Source: an endosymbiont of Galathealinum brachiosum
GTDB taxonomy: Bacteria; Pseudomonadota; Gammaproteobacteria; SZUA-229
Assembly: GCA_003349885.1 (NCBI GenBank)
Contig: QFXC01000011.1
Coordinates: 296,473 to 360,472 of the forward strand
Direction of reading: 5' to 3'
DNA: 64,000 nucleotides
Shown: positions 7,067-16,635 of the stretch, piece by piece
Position numbering within the stretch: the stretch's first letter is position 1
Layout of the letters: each line of letters starts with the position of its first letter
The notes under the pieces: generated by a model
Databases searched by the model: none
What the model was told of the DNA's origin: nothing
Seen by the model: only the letters and a program-made list of their open reading frames with translations
Program-made: the position numbers and the translations under genes

Positions 7067-9271
7067 TGGATCAACATCAATCGACCACCTGACTTTATTC
7101 ACTGTTTTTAATTTATTAATTCCTGGCACCCATTGACGCAAAACAGAATGTAAACTCTTTCTTTCTTTTGACAATATAATAAGTTGCCAACGATATCGCC
7201 CGGCACGTCTTTCCATCGGTGCAGGCAAAGGTCCAAACGTCTCAATTTCTTCATAATTTAAGGCCTGCCTACACTCATTTAAAAACTCAATACCATGCTC
7301 TTTCTGCATTGACTCACATCGCACAAGAACCATATAACTAAAGGGAGGAAAACTGGCCTGTTTGCGCTCTATTAATGCTGTTTTTGCGAAACCGGTATAA
7401 CCACTATCTAAAAGAGTATGTAAAAGAGGGTGTTCAGGATGATGTGTTTGAATAATTACCTCACCTGGTTTATCTCCTCTTCCTGCACGTCCGGAGACCT
7501 GGATTATTAATTGCGCCATGTGCTCAGTACCACGAAAATCGGCACTAAATAATCCCTGGTCCGCATTTAGTATTCCTACCAGTGTTACATTCGGAAAGTC
7601 ATGCCCTTTTGCTAACATCTGCGTACCAATAAGTATTCTTGCCTCACCTGTTCTTGCCTGATTTAATTTTTTATCTAACTCACCTTTACGTCGTGTTGTA
7701 TCCCTGTCTATACGACTAATCACAACGGATGGAAATTTTTCTGTCAATGCAACTTCTATGCGCTCTGTACCAGCACCGGGAATATACAAACTTTCATGAT
7801 CACATTCCGGACATTTTGTTGGTGCCGGTTTTTCATAACCACAATGATGACAACGAAGACGCTGGTTATGATGATGTAATGTCATATTAGCATCACATCT
7901 TTGACAGGCCGTAGTCCAGCCACACTCATGACACATTAATAATGGTGCATAACCGCGACGATTTAAAAAAAGTAATATCTGACCATCATTATTCAAATGC
8001 TCTTCTATTTTATTAAATAATTTATCCGAAATTCCGTCATCCATTGGTCGCCGGCAAACATCCAGCAAACTTACTTTTGGAGGGCGTGCACTTAACACTC
8101 CTCTTTTAGTTAATTTCAATAATGAATATTGCTCACGAGAAACATTTTCCAGACTTTCAAATGACGGAGTCGCAGACCCCAGAAGCACAGGAATATTTTT
8201 ATTCTTAGCCCGCACCAACGCCAGGTCTCTAGCATGATAGCGAAAACCTTCCTGTTGCTTAAATGATGCGTCATGCTCCTCATCTAATATAATTAAACCT
8301 AAATCAGGCATCGGTGTAAATAAAGCAGACCGTGTGCCAATCACAACCCGTGCAACGCCCTTACTTGCCTGCACCCATGCACTGTGTCTTTGCGTATCAT
8401 TTAAACCGGAATGTAAACTTGCAATAATCGTATTAAGGCGTTTTGTAAAACGTTGAGTTAACTGAGGAGTCAGACTAATTTCAGGTACCAGCACTAATAC
8501 CTGAAGATTTTGCGCCAGAGCATGTTCAATAATTTCTAAATACACCTCTGTTTTTCCACTACCCGTAATACCCTGCAATAAAAATGTCTGATAAGAATTA
8601 AGTACACCTATAACTTCCCTGGCGGCATTCTCCTGCTCTGAATTTAATTCAGGTTTTTCAGGTAACCTGTCATTACTTACATTGGATAGCGGTGCAATCG
8701 CTGTTTGAACTTTTTCAATTATTTCTACTAGTGATTTGTCGACCAGAGACTGTAACGGTGATCTCCAGTTATCCCAGTCTTCATTTAACTGACTGGAAAT
8801 CACTTCAGATTTTGCTGAATTTTTAAAATATGCCAATAAAGCAGCCTGTTTAGGCGCTCGTTTCAACTCATTTACATCTACTTTGTTACCTGATTCCGTT
8901 AACACCCAGTGATTTTCAGACTTTAGTTCTGCAGCCGCACCCTCCCTGAGGCGTTTAGGCAGTGCACTAAAAAGCACATCCCCCAAAGGGTGATGGTAAT
9001 AACTGGCAGCCCATTTGAGTAACTTAATTATTTCCGCTGGCAATAATGGCTGGTCATCAACTATATCTAACACAGGTTTGAGTTTTGAAACCGGAAACAT
9101 TGACTCACTCTCCAGCGAAACCACCATGCCTATTAACTGCTTCCGGCCGAACTGAACCCGTACTCGAGCCCCTGCCACCGGAGGATGACTAAATGTAACT
9201 GGAACCAGATAATCAAACAGGCTGTACAGAGGAACAGGAACGGCAATACGAGCAATAATGGAATGAGACAT
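7052..9271 (-). CDS. priA: Primosomal protein N' (replication restart helicase PriA)
   Basis: 3'-to-5' DNA helicase that recognises stalled forks and D-loops and reloads the replisome. The 739-residue protein has the N-terminal DNA-binding domain, Walker A GITGSGKT (234-241), DEEH box (330-333), and eight zinc-binding cysteines between helicase lobes (447, 450, 456, 459, 474, 477, 487, 490). Motif QVSGRAGRGDKPGEV is the expected motif VI region. It is transcribed away from a gap full of DnaA boxes and ends in a 15-bp tandem duplication that repeats its stop. Confidence 0.97.
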   Translation of the reverse strand: MSHSIIARIAVPVPLYSLFDYLVPVTFSHPPVAGARVRVQFGRKQLIGMVVSLESESMFPVSKLKPVLDIVDDQPLLPAEIIKLLKWAASYYHHPLGDVLFSALPKRLREGAAAELKSENHWVLTESGNKVDVNELKRAPKQAALLAYFKNSAKSEVISSQLNEDWDNWRSPLQSLVDKSLVEIIEKVQTAIAPLSNVSNDRLPEKPELNSEQENAAREVIGVLNSYQTFLLQGITGSGKTEVYLEIIEHALAQNLQVLVLVPEISLTPQLTQRFTKRLNTIIASLHSGLNDTQRHSAWVQASKGVARVVIGTRSALFTPMPDLGLIILDEEHDASFKQQEGFRYHARDLALVRAKNKNIPVLLGSATPSFESLENVSREQYSLLKLTKRGVLSARPPKVSLLDVCRRPMDDGISDKLFNKIEEHLNNDGQILLFLNRRGYAPLLMCHECGWTTACQRCDANMTLHHHNQRLRCHHCGYEKPAPTKCPECDHESLYIPGAGTERIEVALTEKFPSVVISRIDRDTTRRKGELDKKLNQARTGEARILIGTQMLAKGHDFPNVTLVGILNADQGLFSADFRGTEHMAQLIIQVSGRAGRGDKPGEVIIQTHHPEHPLLHTLLDSGYTGFAKTALIERKQASFPPFSYMVLVRCESMQKEHGIEFLNECRQALNYEEIETFGPLPAPMERRAGRYRWQLIILSKERKSLHSVLRQWVPGINKLKTVNKVRWSIDVDPQDMF

Positions 9272-9342
9272 GTGTATATTGTGCCAGTGAAGCCTTATTA
9301 ATTGGAGACTTGAAAATTAATTTCGAGTCAGTTTTTTTTATT

Positions 9343-9889
9343 TTTTCCACAGAAGCTGTGGATAACTCTGTGGAGAACTTATGTTTTAAGACAAAAACTC
9401 CTCATTCCAGCGCGCCCTCTATTAAATTGATCATTTTTTAATCACTCATAAAACCCATATAATACAGTAGGTTAGAGAACCAATACAGCTCAAACACTAT
9501 AGATATAGTAGTTTTAACTTTATAACTTAAACTGTCATTGGCAATGTGTATAAGTATTTCCTTGAATGGATATTTTACTCTCAAATTTAATACATTTGAG
9601 CAGTAATACATCACGCTTACACTCTTTAATTAAAGTAACACTTTAACGTATCGAATATAACTCATTGAATTATATAGAATTAAACTTTTATCCACTAAAC
9701 CTGTGGATAAGACTGTTGATAACAGTTGAATACAGGCTTAAATTCTCCTGTTTTATACCCTGTTTGACAGTTTGCTCACATTTTAACCAGCATATTAAAC
9801 ATATAAAAATCAATATGTTATAAAAAAAAGATCCTGCCTGGTTAAAAAACAACCAGATAGATACTGGGATAAATCCCTTATGTGTATAA
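9343..9889. other. DnaA-box cluster: candidate replication origin or DnaA-titration site
   Basis: Exact TTATNCACA boxes lie on the minus strand at 9357-9365 and 9702-9710 (TTATCCACA) and at 9545-9553 and 9881-9889 (TTATACACA). One-mismatch boxes are TTTTCCACA 9343-9351, TTCTCCACA 9369-9377, TTATCCACT 9688-9696 and TTATCAACA 9714-9722. The 724-base gap between priA and the globin gene is otherwise non-coding and very AT-rich, including AT tracts suitable for unwinding. By a simple random estimate fewer than 0.05 exact boxes are expected here. No dnaA, dnaN or mnmG is in the window, so origin status is unproven. Confidence 0.55.
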
Positions 9890-9900
9890 CACACATAAGG
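9876..9900. repeat. Perfect 10-bp inverted repeat overlapping a DnaA box
   Basis: CCTTATGTGT (9876-9885) and ACACATAAGG (9891-9900) are perfect arms around a 5-base loop. The exact DnaA box at 9881-9889 lies inside. It also sits about 95 bases beyond the 3' end of the globin gene. Confidence 0.7.
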
Positions 9901-9995
9901 CCTGGTTTATTCATTTAATGACGTACTTGCTTTTACTGTCCCTGAATTTGCCTTTTTAAATAAACAGGCACATTGAAATTTCCTTGAAAAACAAA

Positions 9996-10385
9996 TCAAT
10001 TATCCTGTATCTGTAAACCCATTGCCTGATTATCTATAACAATCTGCTTCAACCTTGCCGCAATTACCATTACTTTATCCATCCAGAAAAGAGCCTTACT
10101 TTCTTCTAAATTTTGCCCCAGTGTTTCGCTAAATAGAGCCAGCCAGGTTTCCAGATCCTGCTGTTTTATCCCCAATGGAAAATGCTTACCTATCATATCT
10201 ATTTTAGGGGGATCATCCAGCCTGCCCCCCATACTCACCCACCAAAAACCGGTAATACGTTTTTCATGCTCTGCAAAGTCATCAATATGCTGGAAAAAAT
10301 GGCCTAATTCAGGACTCAGTATCACTTTTTCATAAAATGCATGCACTACCTTTTCAATTTCTTCATATGAGGGTGTATTTGACAT
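9996..10385 (-). CDS. Group III truncated haemoglobin
   Basis: 129 residues with the group III trHb pattern: an N-terminal helix with HAFYEKVILSPELGHFF, then HEKRITGFWWVSMGG, and GKHFPLGIKQQDLETWLALFSETL, which carries the probable proximal haem histidine (H of KHFP). These small globins bind oxygen, NO or related ligands; roles in microaerobic respiration or NO handling are proposed for relatives. The gene stands alone, divergent from the kinase gene. Physiological role here cannot be read from the sequence. Confidence 0.85.
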   Translation of the reverse strand: MSNTPSYEEIEKVVHAFYEKVILSPELGHFFQHIDDFAEHEKRITGFWWVSMGGRLDDPPKIDMIGKHFPLGIKQQDLETWLALFSETLGQNLEESKALFWMDKVMVIAARLKQIVIDNQAMGLQIQDN

Positions 10386-10448
10386 ATAAACTTCTGTAAA
10401 TTATCTAAAATAAACGCTACAGCCTAACACCGAACAAGAGTAAGTCAC

Positions 10449-11324
10449 ATGAACTTGTGGAAACACCTGTCTGATCAAATTAGCCAGCATACACAACAAA
10501 AATTTGAAATCAGCTCTCAAACAGCTACGGGAGGAGGCTGTATCAATGAAACTTACCGCATCAGTGATGGCAACACTCATTACTTTGTAAAACTCAATAG
10601 TGCTAAGTATGGCGATATGTTTGAAACCGAAGCTTTATCATTACTAGAGCTGTCTAATCGGAGCACCATTCGCATTCCACAACCAGTGTGTTTTGGGCAA
10701 ACCGATTCACAGGCCTATCTTGTTCTTGAATTTTTATCTCTCACAGGTCGCCCTGATGCCACTCTATGCGGCCAACAGATAGCCGCTATGCATCGCACTA
10801 GTGCCAGTCAATATGGCTGGGATAGAGACAACACCATTGGCTCAACGCCACAACAGAACAGGCCGAACAGTAACTGGGTTAAGTTCTGGCGAGAACAACG
10901 TTTGCTACCCCAGTTAAAGCTGGCTGCAGCTAATGGTTACGGCAAGGCATTGTCACCTGTCACTGATCGATTATTAAGCGATTTTGACTGCTTATTCGAA
11001 AATTACACCCCTCTACCTTCCATGTTACATGGTGACCTATGGGGAGGTAATGCGGCGGCTCTGGAAGATGGTACGCCGGTAATTTTTGACCCTGCTTTCT
11101 ACTATGGTGACCGTGAAACCGATATTGCCATGACCCATCTATTTGGTGGTTTTGACAGACGTTTCTATGATGCTTACAACGAAGCCTGGCCACTGGATGA
11201 TGGTTTTGCCGTGCGTAAAACTTTTTATAATCTGTATCACATCATTAATCACCTTAATCTGTTTGGTACCGGTTACCTTGGACAGGCGGTATCAATGACA
11301 GAACGTGTATTAGCTGAAATATAA
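10449..11324 (+). CDS. Fructosamine kinase family protein
   Basis: 291 residues of the fructosamine-3-kinase/aminoglycoside-phosphotransferase-like fold. Visible features are GGGCINETYRI (nucleotide loop), HYFVKLN (ATP-binding lysine), the catalytic loop HGDLWGGNAA, and the metal-binding FDPAFYYGDRETDIAMT. Bacterial relatives such as YniA phosphorylate ketosamines formed by protein glycation and so act in protein deglycation; the true substrate here is unknown. It faces the globin gene divergently and precedes argS by about 108 bases. Confidence 0.9.
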   Translation: MNLWKHLSDQISQHTQQKFEISSQTATGGGCINETYRISDGNTHYFVKLNSAKYGDMFETEALSLLELSNRSTIRIPQPVCFGQTDSQAYLVLEFLSLTGRPDATLCGQQIAAMHRTSASQYGWDRDNTIGSTPQQNRPNSNWVKFWREQRLLPQLKLAAANGYGKALSPVTDRLLSDFDCLFENYTPLPSMLHGDLWGGNAAALEDGTPVIFDPAFYYGDRETDIAMTHLFGGFDRRFYDAYNEAWPLDDGFAVRKTFYNLYHIINHLNLFGTGYLGQAVSMTERVLAEI

Positions 11325-11432
11325 AAACGCTGTACTTCTATAACAAAATAAATGCTTTTCAGGCTCAGTAAACTGGTATCCCTTTCTATCTACATGTAAA
11401 ATTCGCCCTCTGATTTTTTACCGGCCAGCAAA

Positions 11433-13199
11433 TTGAAAAATACTATCCAGACCCTACTAACTCAGGCACTAAGCAGTCTGAAAACCAGTGGTGTGATTCC
11501 ATCTGAAACATCACCTGAAATCCAGCTTACTCGCACCAAAGACCGTGCGCACGGAGACTTTGCCTGTAACCTGGCAATGACGCTGGCTAAACCTGCTGCT
11601 AAAAACCCTCGTGAACTGGCTCAGTTATTAATTGACTCAATGCCGGCACATGACGATCTTGATAAAGTTGAAATAGCAGGGCCCGGTTTTATAAATTTCT
11701 TTGTGAAACAAAGCAATACGCTAAGCATTATCGACACTATCAATACGCAGGCAGAAACTTTTGGCCTGAGTAACATTGGTGCTGGACGTAAAGTTCAGAT
11801 TGAATTTGTCTCGGCTAACCCAACAGGGCCTCTTCATGTAGGTCATGGTCGTGGCGCCGCTTATGGCGCAACCGTTGCGACGCTTCTTTCAGCTGTCGGT
11901 TTTAATGTACACAGTGAATATTACGTTAATGATGCCGGACGTCAGATGGACATACTGGGAACCAGTGTGTGGCTCCGCTACCTTGAACAGTGCGGAGTAG
12001 ACATTACATTCCCGAGTAATGCTTACAAAGGCGAATATGTAAAAGATATTGCAGAGCAGCTTTTTGCTCAACATGACAAAAATTTAATGCACCCGGCGAC
12101 AGCAGTATACGAAGACATTCCAGCTGATGAACCCGATGGCGGCGACAAAGAAATTCATATTGACGCTCTTATTAGTCGCGCAAAAACATTACTGGGTGAT
12201 GAATCGTACCGTCAGGTATTTGATCTGGGATTAAATCTTATTCTTGATGACATACGAGATGATCTTAAAGGCTTTGGCGTTGAATTTGATGAATGGTTTT
12301 CCGAACGCAGTCTGGCAGGGAAAGGTTTAATTAAACAGGCCGTTGAACGCTTACAGGCCGCTAATTATGTTTATGAAAAAAATGGAGCTCTGTGGTTTAA
12401 ATCAACTAAATTTGGCGATGAAAAAGACAGAGTAGTCGTACGCGACAATGGACAAAGTACTTACTTCGCTTCTGACATTGCTTATCATATGGATAAACTG
12501 GACCGAGGCTTTGATCGAGTGATTGATATCTGGGGTGCAGATCACCACGGTTATATTCCACGTGTAAAAGCAGCATTACAGGCCCTGGGAAATGATGTAG
12601 AAAAACTGGATGTATTATTAGTTCAGTTTGCCATACTTTATCGTGGTGGAGAGAGAGTTCCTATGTCAACTCGCTCCGGCTCTTTTGTTACCCTACGCGA
12701 ATTACGAGCTGAAGTTGGTAACGATGCCGCTCGTTTCTTTTATGTACTGCGCAAATGCGAACAGCATATGGATTTTGATCTGGATCTTGCAAAATCACAA
12801 AGTAGTGACAATCCGGTATATTACATACAATATGCTCACGCACGTATCTGTAGCGTTTTCCGTCAGGTGAAAGAAAAACAGTTAACTCATGATACTAAAG
12901 CAGGAAGCGAGAGCCTGAATCTTTTAACTGAAGAGCATGAAACTTCACTCGTCACTTCATTGGCAAAATATCCTGAAATTGTAGAAAAAGCAGCATTAAA
13001 TGAAGAGCCTCATTTGCTTGCACATTATTTACGTGCACTGGCTAACGAACTGCACTCATCTTATAACGTGCAAAATTATAAGTTCATTGTTGAGGACACT
13101 AATGTCCGCAATGCGCGCTTATCTTTGATTAATGCAACACGTCACGTTTTGCATAATGGCCTTAAATTATTAGGTGTTAGTGCACCGGAAAATATGTAA
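11433..13199 (+). CDS. argS: Arginyl-tRNA synthetase
   Basis: Charges tRNA-Arg with arginine. The 588-residue class I synthetase has the N-terminal Add-1 domain, the HIGH-type motif HVGH (135-138) within [15 protein letters not shown], a KMSKS-equivalent MSTRSG, and a C-terminal DALR anticodon-binding domain. The start is TTG; the N-terminus [13 protein letters not shown] matches family openings, and no ATG fits. The stop TAA shares one base with the ATG of the SPOR gene, so the two are cotranscribed, as in other Gammaproteobacteria with a priA-argS-SPOR neighbourhood. Confidence 0.97.
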   Translation: MKNTIQTLLTQALSSLKTSGVIPSETSPEIQLTRTKDRAHGDFACNLAMTLAKPAAKNPRELAQLLIDSMPAHDDLDKVEIAGPGFINFFVKQSNTLSIIDTINTQAETFGLSNIGAGRKVQIEFVSANPTGPLHVGHGRGAAYGATVATLLSAVGFNVHSEYYVNDAGRQMDILGTSVWLRYLEQCGVDITFPSNAYKGEYVKDIAEQLFAQHDKNLMHPATAVYEDIPADEPDGGDKEIHIDALISRAKTLLGDESYRQVFDLGLNLILDDIRDDLKGFGVEFDEWFSERSLAGKGLIKQAVERLQAANYVYEKNGALWFKSTKFGDEKDRVVVRDNGQSTYFASDIAYHMDKLDRGFDRVIDIWGADHHGYIPRVKAALQALGNDVEKLDVLLVQFAILYRGGERVPMSTRSGSFVTLRELRAEVGNDAARFFYVLRKCEQHMDFDLDLAKSQSSDNPVYYIQYAHARICSVFRQVKEKQLTHDTKAGSESLNLLTEEHETSLVTSLAKYPEIVEKAALNEEPHLLAHYLRALANELHSSYNVQNYKFIVEDTNVRNARLSLINATRHVLHNGLKLLGVSAPENM

Positions 13200-13816
13200 T
13201 GCCTGCATCTCGTGATTTAAAAGGACGTCATATGTCAGATAAAAAATCTGTGCCCGGTTATATATGGATGCTGGCCGGTTTAGTTATTGGTTTATTCGCT
13301 TCATTTCTAATGTATCTTGATAAGCAACCTGCTGAAGAAGTTAGTTTTACAGAAGCCGTAAAACAGGAGTTAAATAAAGCTCGCGAACAACAGAAACTGG
13401 AAGTAAAAACACAACAGAAAGATTTAAGCACAAACAATAAAGGTGAAACTGAGAATAAAAAACCACGCTTTGAATTTTATACTATTTTATCAGAGCTAGA
13501 AGTATTTGTTCCTGAGCCCGAAGTTGACAACATAAAAAACAACTCATCTAATAAACAACAACAAAATATTGAAACATCCGCAGGAAAAAAATATTTACTT
13601 CAGGCGGGATCATTCAAAAGCAAACAGGATGCGGAGCGACTTAAAGCGAGCCTTGCGTTACTCGGTGTTATGTCCTCAATTCAAAGCGTCAACATTAACA
13701 GTGACAAATGGCACAGAGTACGTATCGGTCCATTTAGCAACCCCAATCTATTACGTGAAACACTGAGCACTTTAAAACAAAATAATATACATGCGATGAC
13801 GATGGAGCTAAAATAG
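13199..13816 (+). CDS. SPOR-domain membrane protein (FtsN-like)
   Basis: 205 residues: a short basic cytoplasmic end, one membrane helix (about GYIWMLAGLVIGLFASFLMYL, residues 20-40), a charged Q/K/E-rich periplasmic linker, and a C-terminal SPOR domain (YLLQAGSFKSKQDAERLKASL ... WHRVRIGPFSN, about 130-203). SPOR domains bind peptidoglycan lacking stem peptides at the septum, so a cell-division role is likely. The first ATG overlaps argS's stop by one base; ATG 13232 has the stronger ribosome site (AAGGA), but the extra N-terminal residues resemble homologues. Sure of the family, less of the exact start. Confidence 0.88.
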   Translation: MPASRDLKGRHMSDKKSVPGYIWMLAGLVIGLFASFLMYLDKQPAEEVSFTEAVKQELNKAREQQKLEVKTQQKDLSTNNKGETENKKPRFEFYTILSELEVFVPEPEVDNIKNNSSNKQQQNIETSAGKKYLLQAGSFKSKQDAERLKASLALLGVMSSIQSVNINSDKWHRVRIGPFSNPNLLRETLSTLKQNNIHAMTMELK

Positions 13817-13911
13817 GATACTCAAAACCTGCTCAGACTGGTTAAGAATATAATAAAAACAGGAATGCTGGATCACTTTTCAGCTATGTTGTAGATTTTA
13901 CGGAGTTGTAG

Positions 13912-14307
13912 ATGTTGAAGTTGTTTGATAATGCGTGGATGAAGAAATATAAAGAAGAATGGAATAAAGATCCTTATTTAGCGAAAACCCTTAAAGAAGT
14001 ATGCTTTACCTCTATAATTGGTTATGGTTTTCCTGATGAAGACAAACCCAGAGCATGTATCGTTGTAGAGGATGGTTACGTCATTGAAGCCGGACATTAC
14101 ATCGATCAACAGTTAAACTGGGATTTGCGAGCAAAAGAGGGCCACTGGAAAGAATGGATTAATCGAGAAGTAGGTTCTACGGGGCTAGGGCTTGCTTACA
14201 CCACTGGCAAACTAAAATTTGTTGAGGGTGATTATAAATCAATGATTAAAAACCCGACCATGGCATCGCCTTTTATTAAAAGCTTTTCTGCAATGGGTCG
14301 CATTTAA
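13912..14307 (+). CDS. Small protein resembling SCP-2 sterol-transfer domain
   Basis: 131 residues, cytoplasmic. The middle and end (ACIVVEDGYVIEAG ... LAYTTGKLKFVEGDYKSMIKNPTMASPFIKSFSAMGRI) have the alternating strand pattern and the terminal 'G..K...GD...M' stretch of SCP-2-like lipid-binding proteins. The ATG follows GGAG by 6 bases. It sits alone before a two-component pair, separated by a short AT-rich hairpin. The bound lipid, if any, is unknown, and the family assignment is by eye. Confidence 0.5.
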   Translation: MLKLFDNAWMKKYKEEWNKDPYLAKTLKEVCFTSIIGYGFPDEDKPRACIVVEDGYVIEAGHYIDQQLNWDLRAKEGHWKEWINREVGSTGLGLAYTTGKLKFVEGDYKSMIKNPTMASPFIKSFSAMGRI

Positions 14308-14320
14308 ATAAAAACAGAAA

Positions 14321-14343
14321 TAACTCTAATAATATTAGAGTTA
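14321..14343. repeat. AT-rich perfect hairpin
   Basis: TAACTCTAAT (14321-14330) and ATTAGAGTTA (14334-14343) are perfect 10-base arms with a 3-base loop, 13 bases after the SCP-2-like gene and 22 before the kinase GTG start. It could be a weak terminator or an operator. Confidence 0.5.
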
Positions 14344-14365
14344 CATAATTAACAGGTTACCCTCT

Positions 14366-15289
14366 GTGCATAAGAGTCTGGAAAAAAATCTACCTTTTTT
14401 AATTGAAGAATTTTCCAGTAGCGGCACCTCCATCGATAACCGCTGGAAATCAATACTGCAACGCTTTTTTTCTGACTGCACGCTTTCACATTCAAAACAC
14501 GCTATAGAAAAATGTCAAATTAATGATCAGCACAATATTCTTGAAGTCCCTTCAATACTGCTTAAACATGGTTACACGCTAAACACCATAGACTCAGCAA
14601 CATTATTTAACACCAGCGATATTGAACTTGCGAACTCACTTCTGAAGTTAACTAAACAGTTTATAACCATAGAAGAAGCCGTAGAAAAAGGCGCCACCGA
14701 AGAAAGGTTACGCATTGCACGGGATCTCCATGATGATGTAGCTGCTCGTATGCTTACGCTTATTCATACAGTTAAAGACGAGCAAACTATTGCGCTGTCA
14801 CGCAGTATTCTCAAATCACTCAGAAATTCTATCTATACCCTTGACAATAAATCAACAGCGTCGATACTAGATGCTATAACTGATGTACGCTCCGAAATAC
14901 AGGATCGCTTAAATTCGATCGGTATGCAGTTAATATGGCACCAGAGTGACAACCTACAAGGTTTAAGCTTCACACCCAGGCAGCATATAAATTTAAACAG
15001 GATGCTACATGAAGTAACGACTAATGTTATTAGACATGCTGATGCGGAGTTTATGGAAATCATTATCAATCTCCAGCAATTGCAACTCACTGTCGAAGCA
15101 AGTGACAACGGACATGGGTTTGATGTAAAAAACTGCATACCCGGTAAAGGTTTAAATAATATAAAAACAAGAGCCCAGGAACTGAACGGAAGCGCCAGCT
15201 GGTTTAACCTGAATGACCGGGAAACCGGTGAAAACAAAGGCAGTTGTGTACGAATTAATTTTGTAATCTCTGATACAACTGGACAATAA
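14366..15289 (+). CDS. Soluble NarX-type sensor histidine kinase
   Basis: 307 residues with no membrane helix. The phosphoacceptor motif ERLRIARDLHDDVAARML carries H122 and is the HisKA_3 type used with NarL/LuxR regulators. The ATP-binding domain shows LHEVTTNVIRHADA (N box), DNGHGFD (G1) and GKGLNNIKTRAQELNG (G2). The first 100 residues match no sensor domain I recognise, so it senses a cytoplasmic signal or works with another protein. The start is GTG. The response regulator begins one base after its stop, so the pair is translated together. Confidence 0.9.
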   Translation: MHKSLEKNLPFLIEEFSSSGTSIDNRWKSILQRFFSDCTLSHSKHAIEKCQINDQHNILEVPSILLKHGYTLNTIDSATLFNTSDIELANSLLKLTKQFITIEEAVEKGATEERLRIARDLHDDVAARMLTLIHTVKDEQTIALSRSILKSLRNSIYTLDNKSTASILDAITDVRSEIQDRLNSIGMQLIWHQSDNLQGLSFTPRQHINLNRMLHEVTTNVIRHADAEFMEIIINLQQLQLTVEASDNGHGFDVKNCIPGKGLNNIKTRAQELNGSASWFNLNDRETGENKGSCVRINFVISDTTGQ

Positions 15290-15290
15290 T

Positions 15291-15926
15291 ATGCAAAATG
15301 TACTCATTTTAGAAGATCATCCTGAAACACGTGAATGGCTAACCAGCATAATTCAACAGGCATTCGTTGAAGTTGAGTTATTTGAGGCCTCTAGTCTGGC
15401 ACAGGCTAGAAAAATCATTAACGATAACCAGCTTGATCTCGCTTTAATTGATTTAAATTTACCCGATGGAAACGGGGTAGAAATTATCAGTGAAATCAGC
15501 CAGAAATCACCCGACACGTATTGTGTAGTGGCGACAATATTTGATGATGACAATTATTTATTCCCCGCTCTGGAAGCAGGCGCACAGGGTTACCTGTTAA
15601 AAGAACAAACTACAGATGAATTCATACAGAACCTTCAGGGCATAATTAAAGGCGAGCCACCTATCTCACCAGCCATTGCTCGAAAAATGATTAATCATTT
15701 TCATAGCGATATACAACCATCAGACAAACCTGATCTGTCAAATAGAGAAAAAGAAATTCTAGGTGCAATTGCTAAAGGCTTAAGCCGAAATGAAGCCGCT
15801 GAAATTCTTGGAATAACATCGAATACTGTAGCTAGCCATCTTAAAAGCATTTATGGCAAACTAAATGTTTCCAACCGTGCTCAAGCTACACTGGAAGCGC
15901 TACGACTTGGCCTGGTAAAGCCATAA
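15291..15926 (+). CDS. NarL/LuxR-family response regulator
   Basis: 211 residues: a receiver domain with acidic pocket (E8, D9) and phosphoacceptor D54 in ALIDLNLPDG, then a C-terminal LuxR-type helix-turn-helix (LSNREKEILGAIAKGLSRNEAAEILGI, then SNTVASHLKSIYGKLNVSNRAQA). It is the cognate partner of the kinase immediately upstream. Target genes cannot be deduced; the SCP-2-like gene and the pair itself are the nearest candidates. Transcription probably ends at the hairpin at 15934-15966. Confidence 0.93.
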   Translation: MQNVLILEDHPETREWLTSIIQQAFVEVELFEASSLAQARKIINDNQLDLALIDLNLPDGNGVEIISEISQKSPDTYCVVATIFDDDNYLFPALEAGAQGYLLKEQTTDEFIQNLQGIIKGEPPISPAIARKMINHFHSDIQPSDKPDLSNREKEILGAIAKGLSRNEAAEILGITSNTVASHLKSIYGKLNVSNRAQATLEALRLGLVKP

Positions 15927-15933
15927 TGAACAC

Positions 15934-15966
15934 ATTGCCACAGAGACACTACATCTCTGTGGCAAT
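15934..15966. terminator. Hairpin between converging response-regulator and ubiC genes
   Basis: A perfect 13-base stem (ATTGCCACAGAGA with TCTCTGTGGCAAT) around a 7-base loop. It lacks a strong T tract on either side, so termination may be only partial. Confidence 0.6.
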
Positions 15967-15969
15967 TCA

Positions 15970-16512
15970 TTAATTTAGTAATTCAGGTAGAAAAAACTCA
16001 CTTACCAGTAATTCCTGATTTTTTAATATAAAAATGGAACGCCTTCCCCAGATAGCCTCTTTACTACTACACCCTGTCCAGGCATGAAACTTATGAGTCA
16101 CTTTAAGTGACGTAATCTCCATTGGTTTACGCTGCATATTTTTATCTGAAAATAAAACAGCACCCAACGACCTGTTCCCCAATAAAACAATTCCACGCAA
16201 CGAACCTCGCAGGCTGGATACTGGAATAATTGTTCTTGCATAAACAACAGGCTGACCATCACATAATAATAACACCTGGCGAATTATGGCCTGGCTTCTT
16301 ACTTTTAACTTTAGAGCCTTTATTTCATCCGGTGTAGGCGTAGCTCTTTTAACCGATAATACTTTTACTGAAAATGTTCCACTACAGTGTTTTAACAATC
16401 TAGCCGTTAGAGACCCCGAATCAAACAACCATGATTTAATTTCAGCATTAAGCTCTGTTGAAAAACAGCTTTTTTGATTGCACCAGCGTAATCGTGTGTG
16501 ATGGCCTGACAT
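15970..16512 (-). CDS. ubiC: Chorismate pyruvate-lyase
   Basis: Converts chorismate to 4-hydroxybenzoate and pyruvate, the first committed step of ubiquinone synthesis. The 180-residue protein has the family landmarks WLFDSGSLTARL near residue 30, the arginine-containing VVYARTIIP near 90, LGNRSLGAVLF, and the closing WGRRSIF....LLVSEFFLPEL. The usual neighbour ubiA is not present here. ispB, which makes the ubiquinone side chain, lies elsewhere in the window. It converges on the response regulator gene. Confidence 0.88.
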   Translation of the reverse strand: MSGHHTRLRWCNQKSCFSTELNAEIKSWLFDSGSLTARLLKHCSGTFSVKVLSVKRATPTPDEIKALKLKVRSQAIIRQVLLLCDGQPVVYARTIIPVSSLRGSLRGIVLLGNRSLGAVLFSDKNMQRKPMEITSLKVTHKFHAWTGCSSKEAIWGRRSIFILKNQELLVSEFFLPELLN

Positions 16513-16635
16513 TGAATTTCTATTTATCTATTTATTAAAGTAAAAAATTAACTATCAGCTCGATAATAACATCAAATGACTATCAGCACCCTTATTTAGA
16601 GAATGATAAGACAGGAATCAATTTACAGAGCATTT

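Noticed and set aside
9688..9894. 68-codon open frame on the minus strand in the priA-globin gap
   Set aside because: It lies across four DnaA-box-like sites and a palindrome, has no ribosome site or family resemblance, and its hydrophobic look comes from AT-rich composition.
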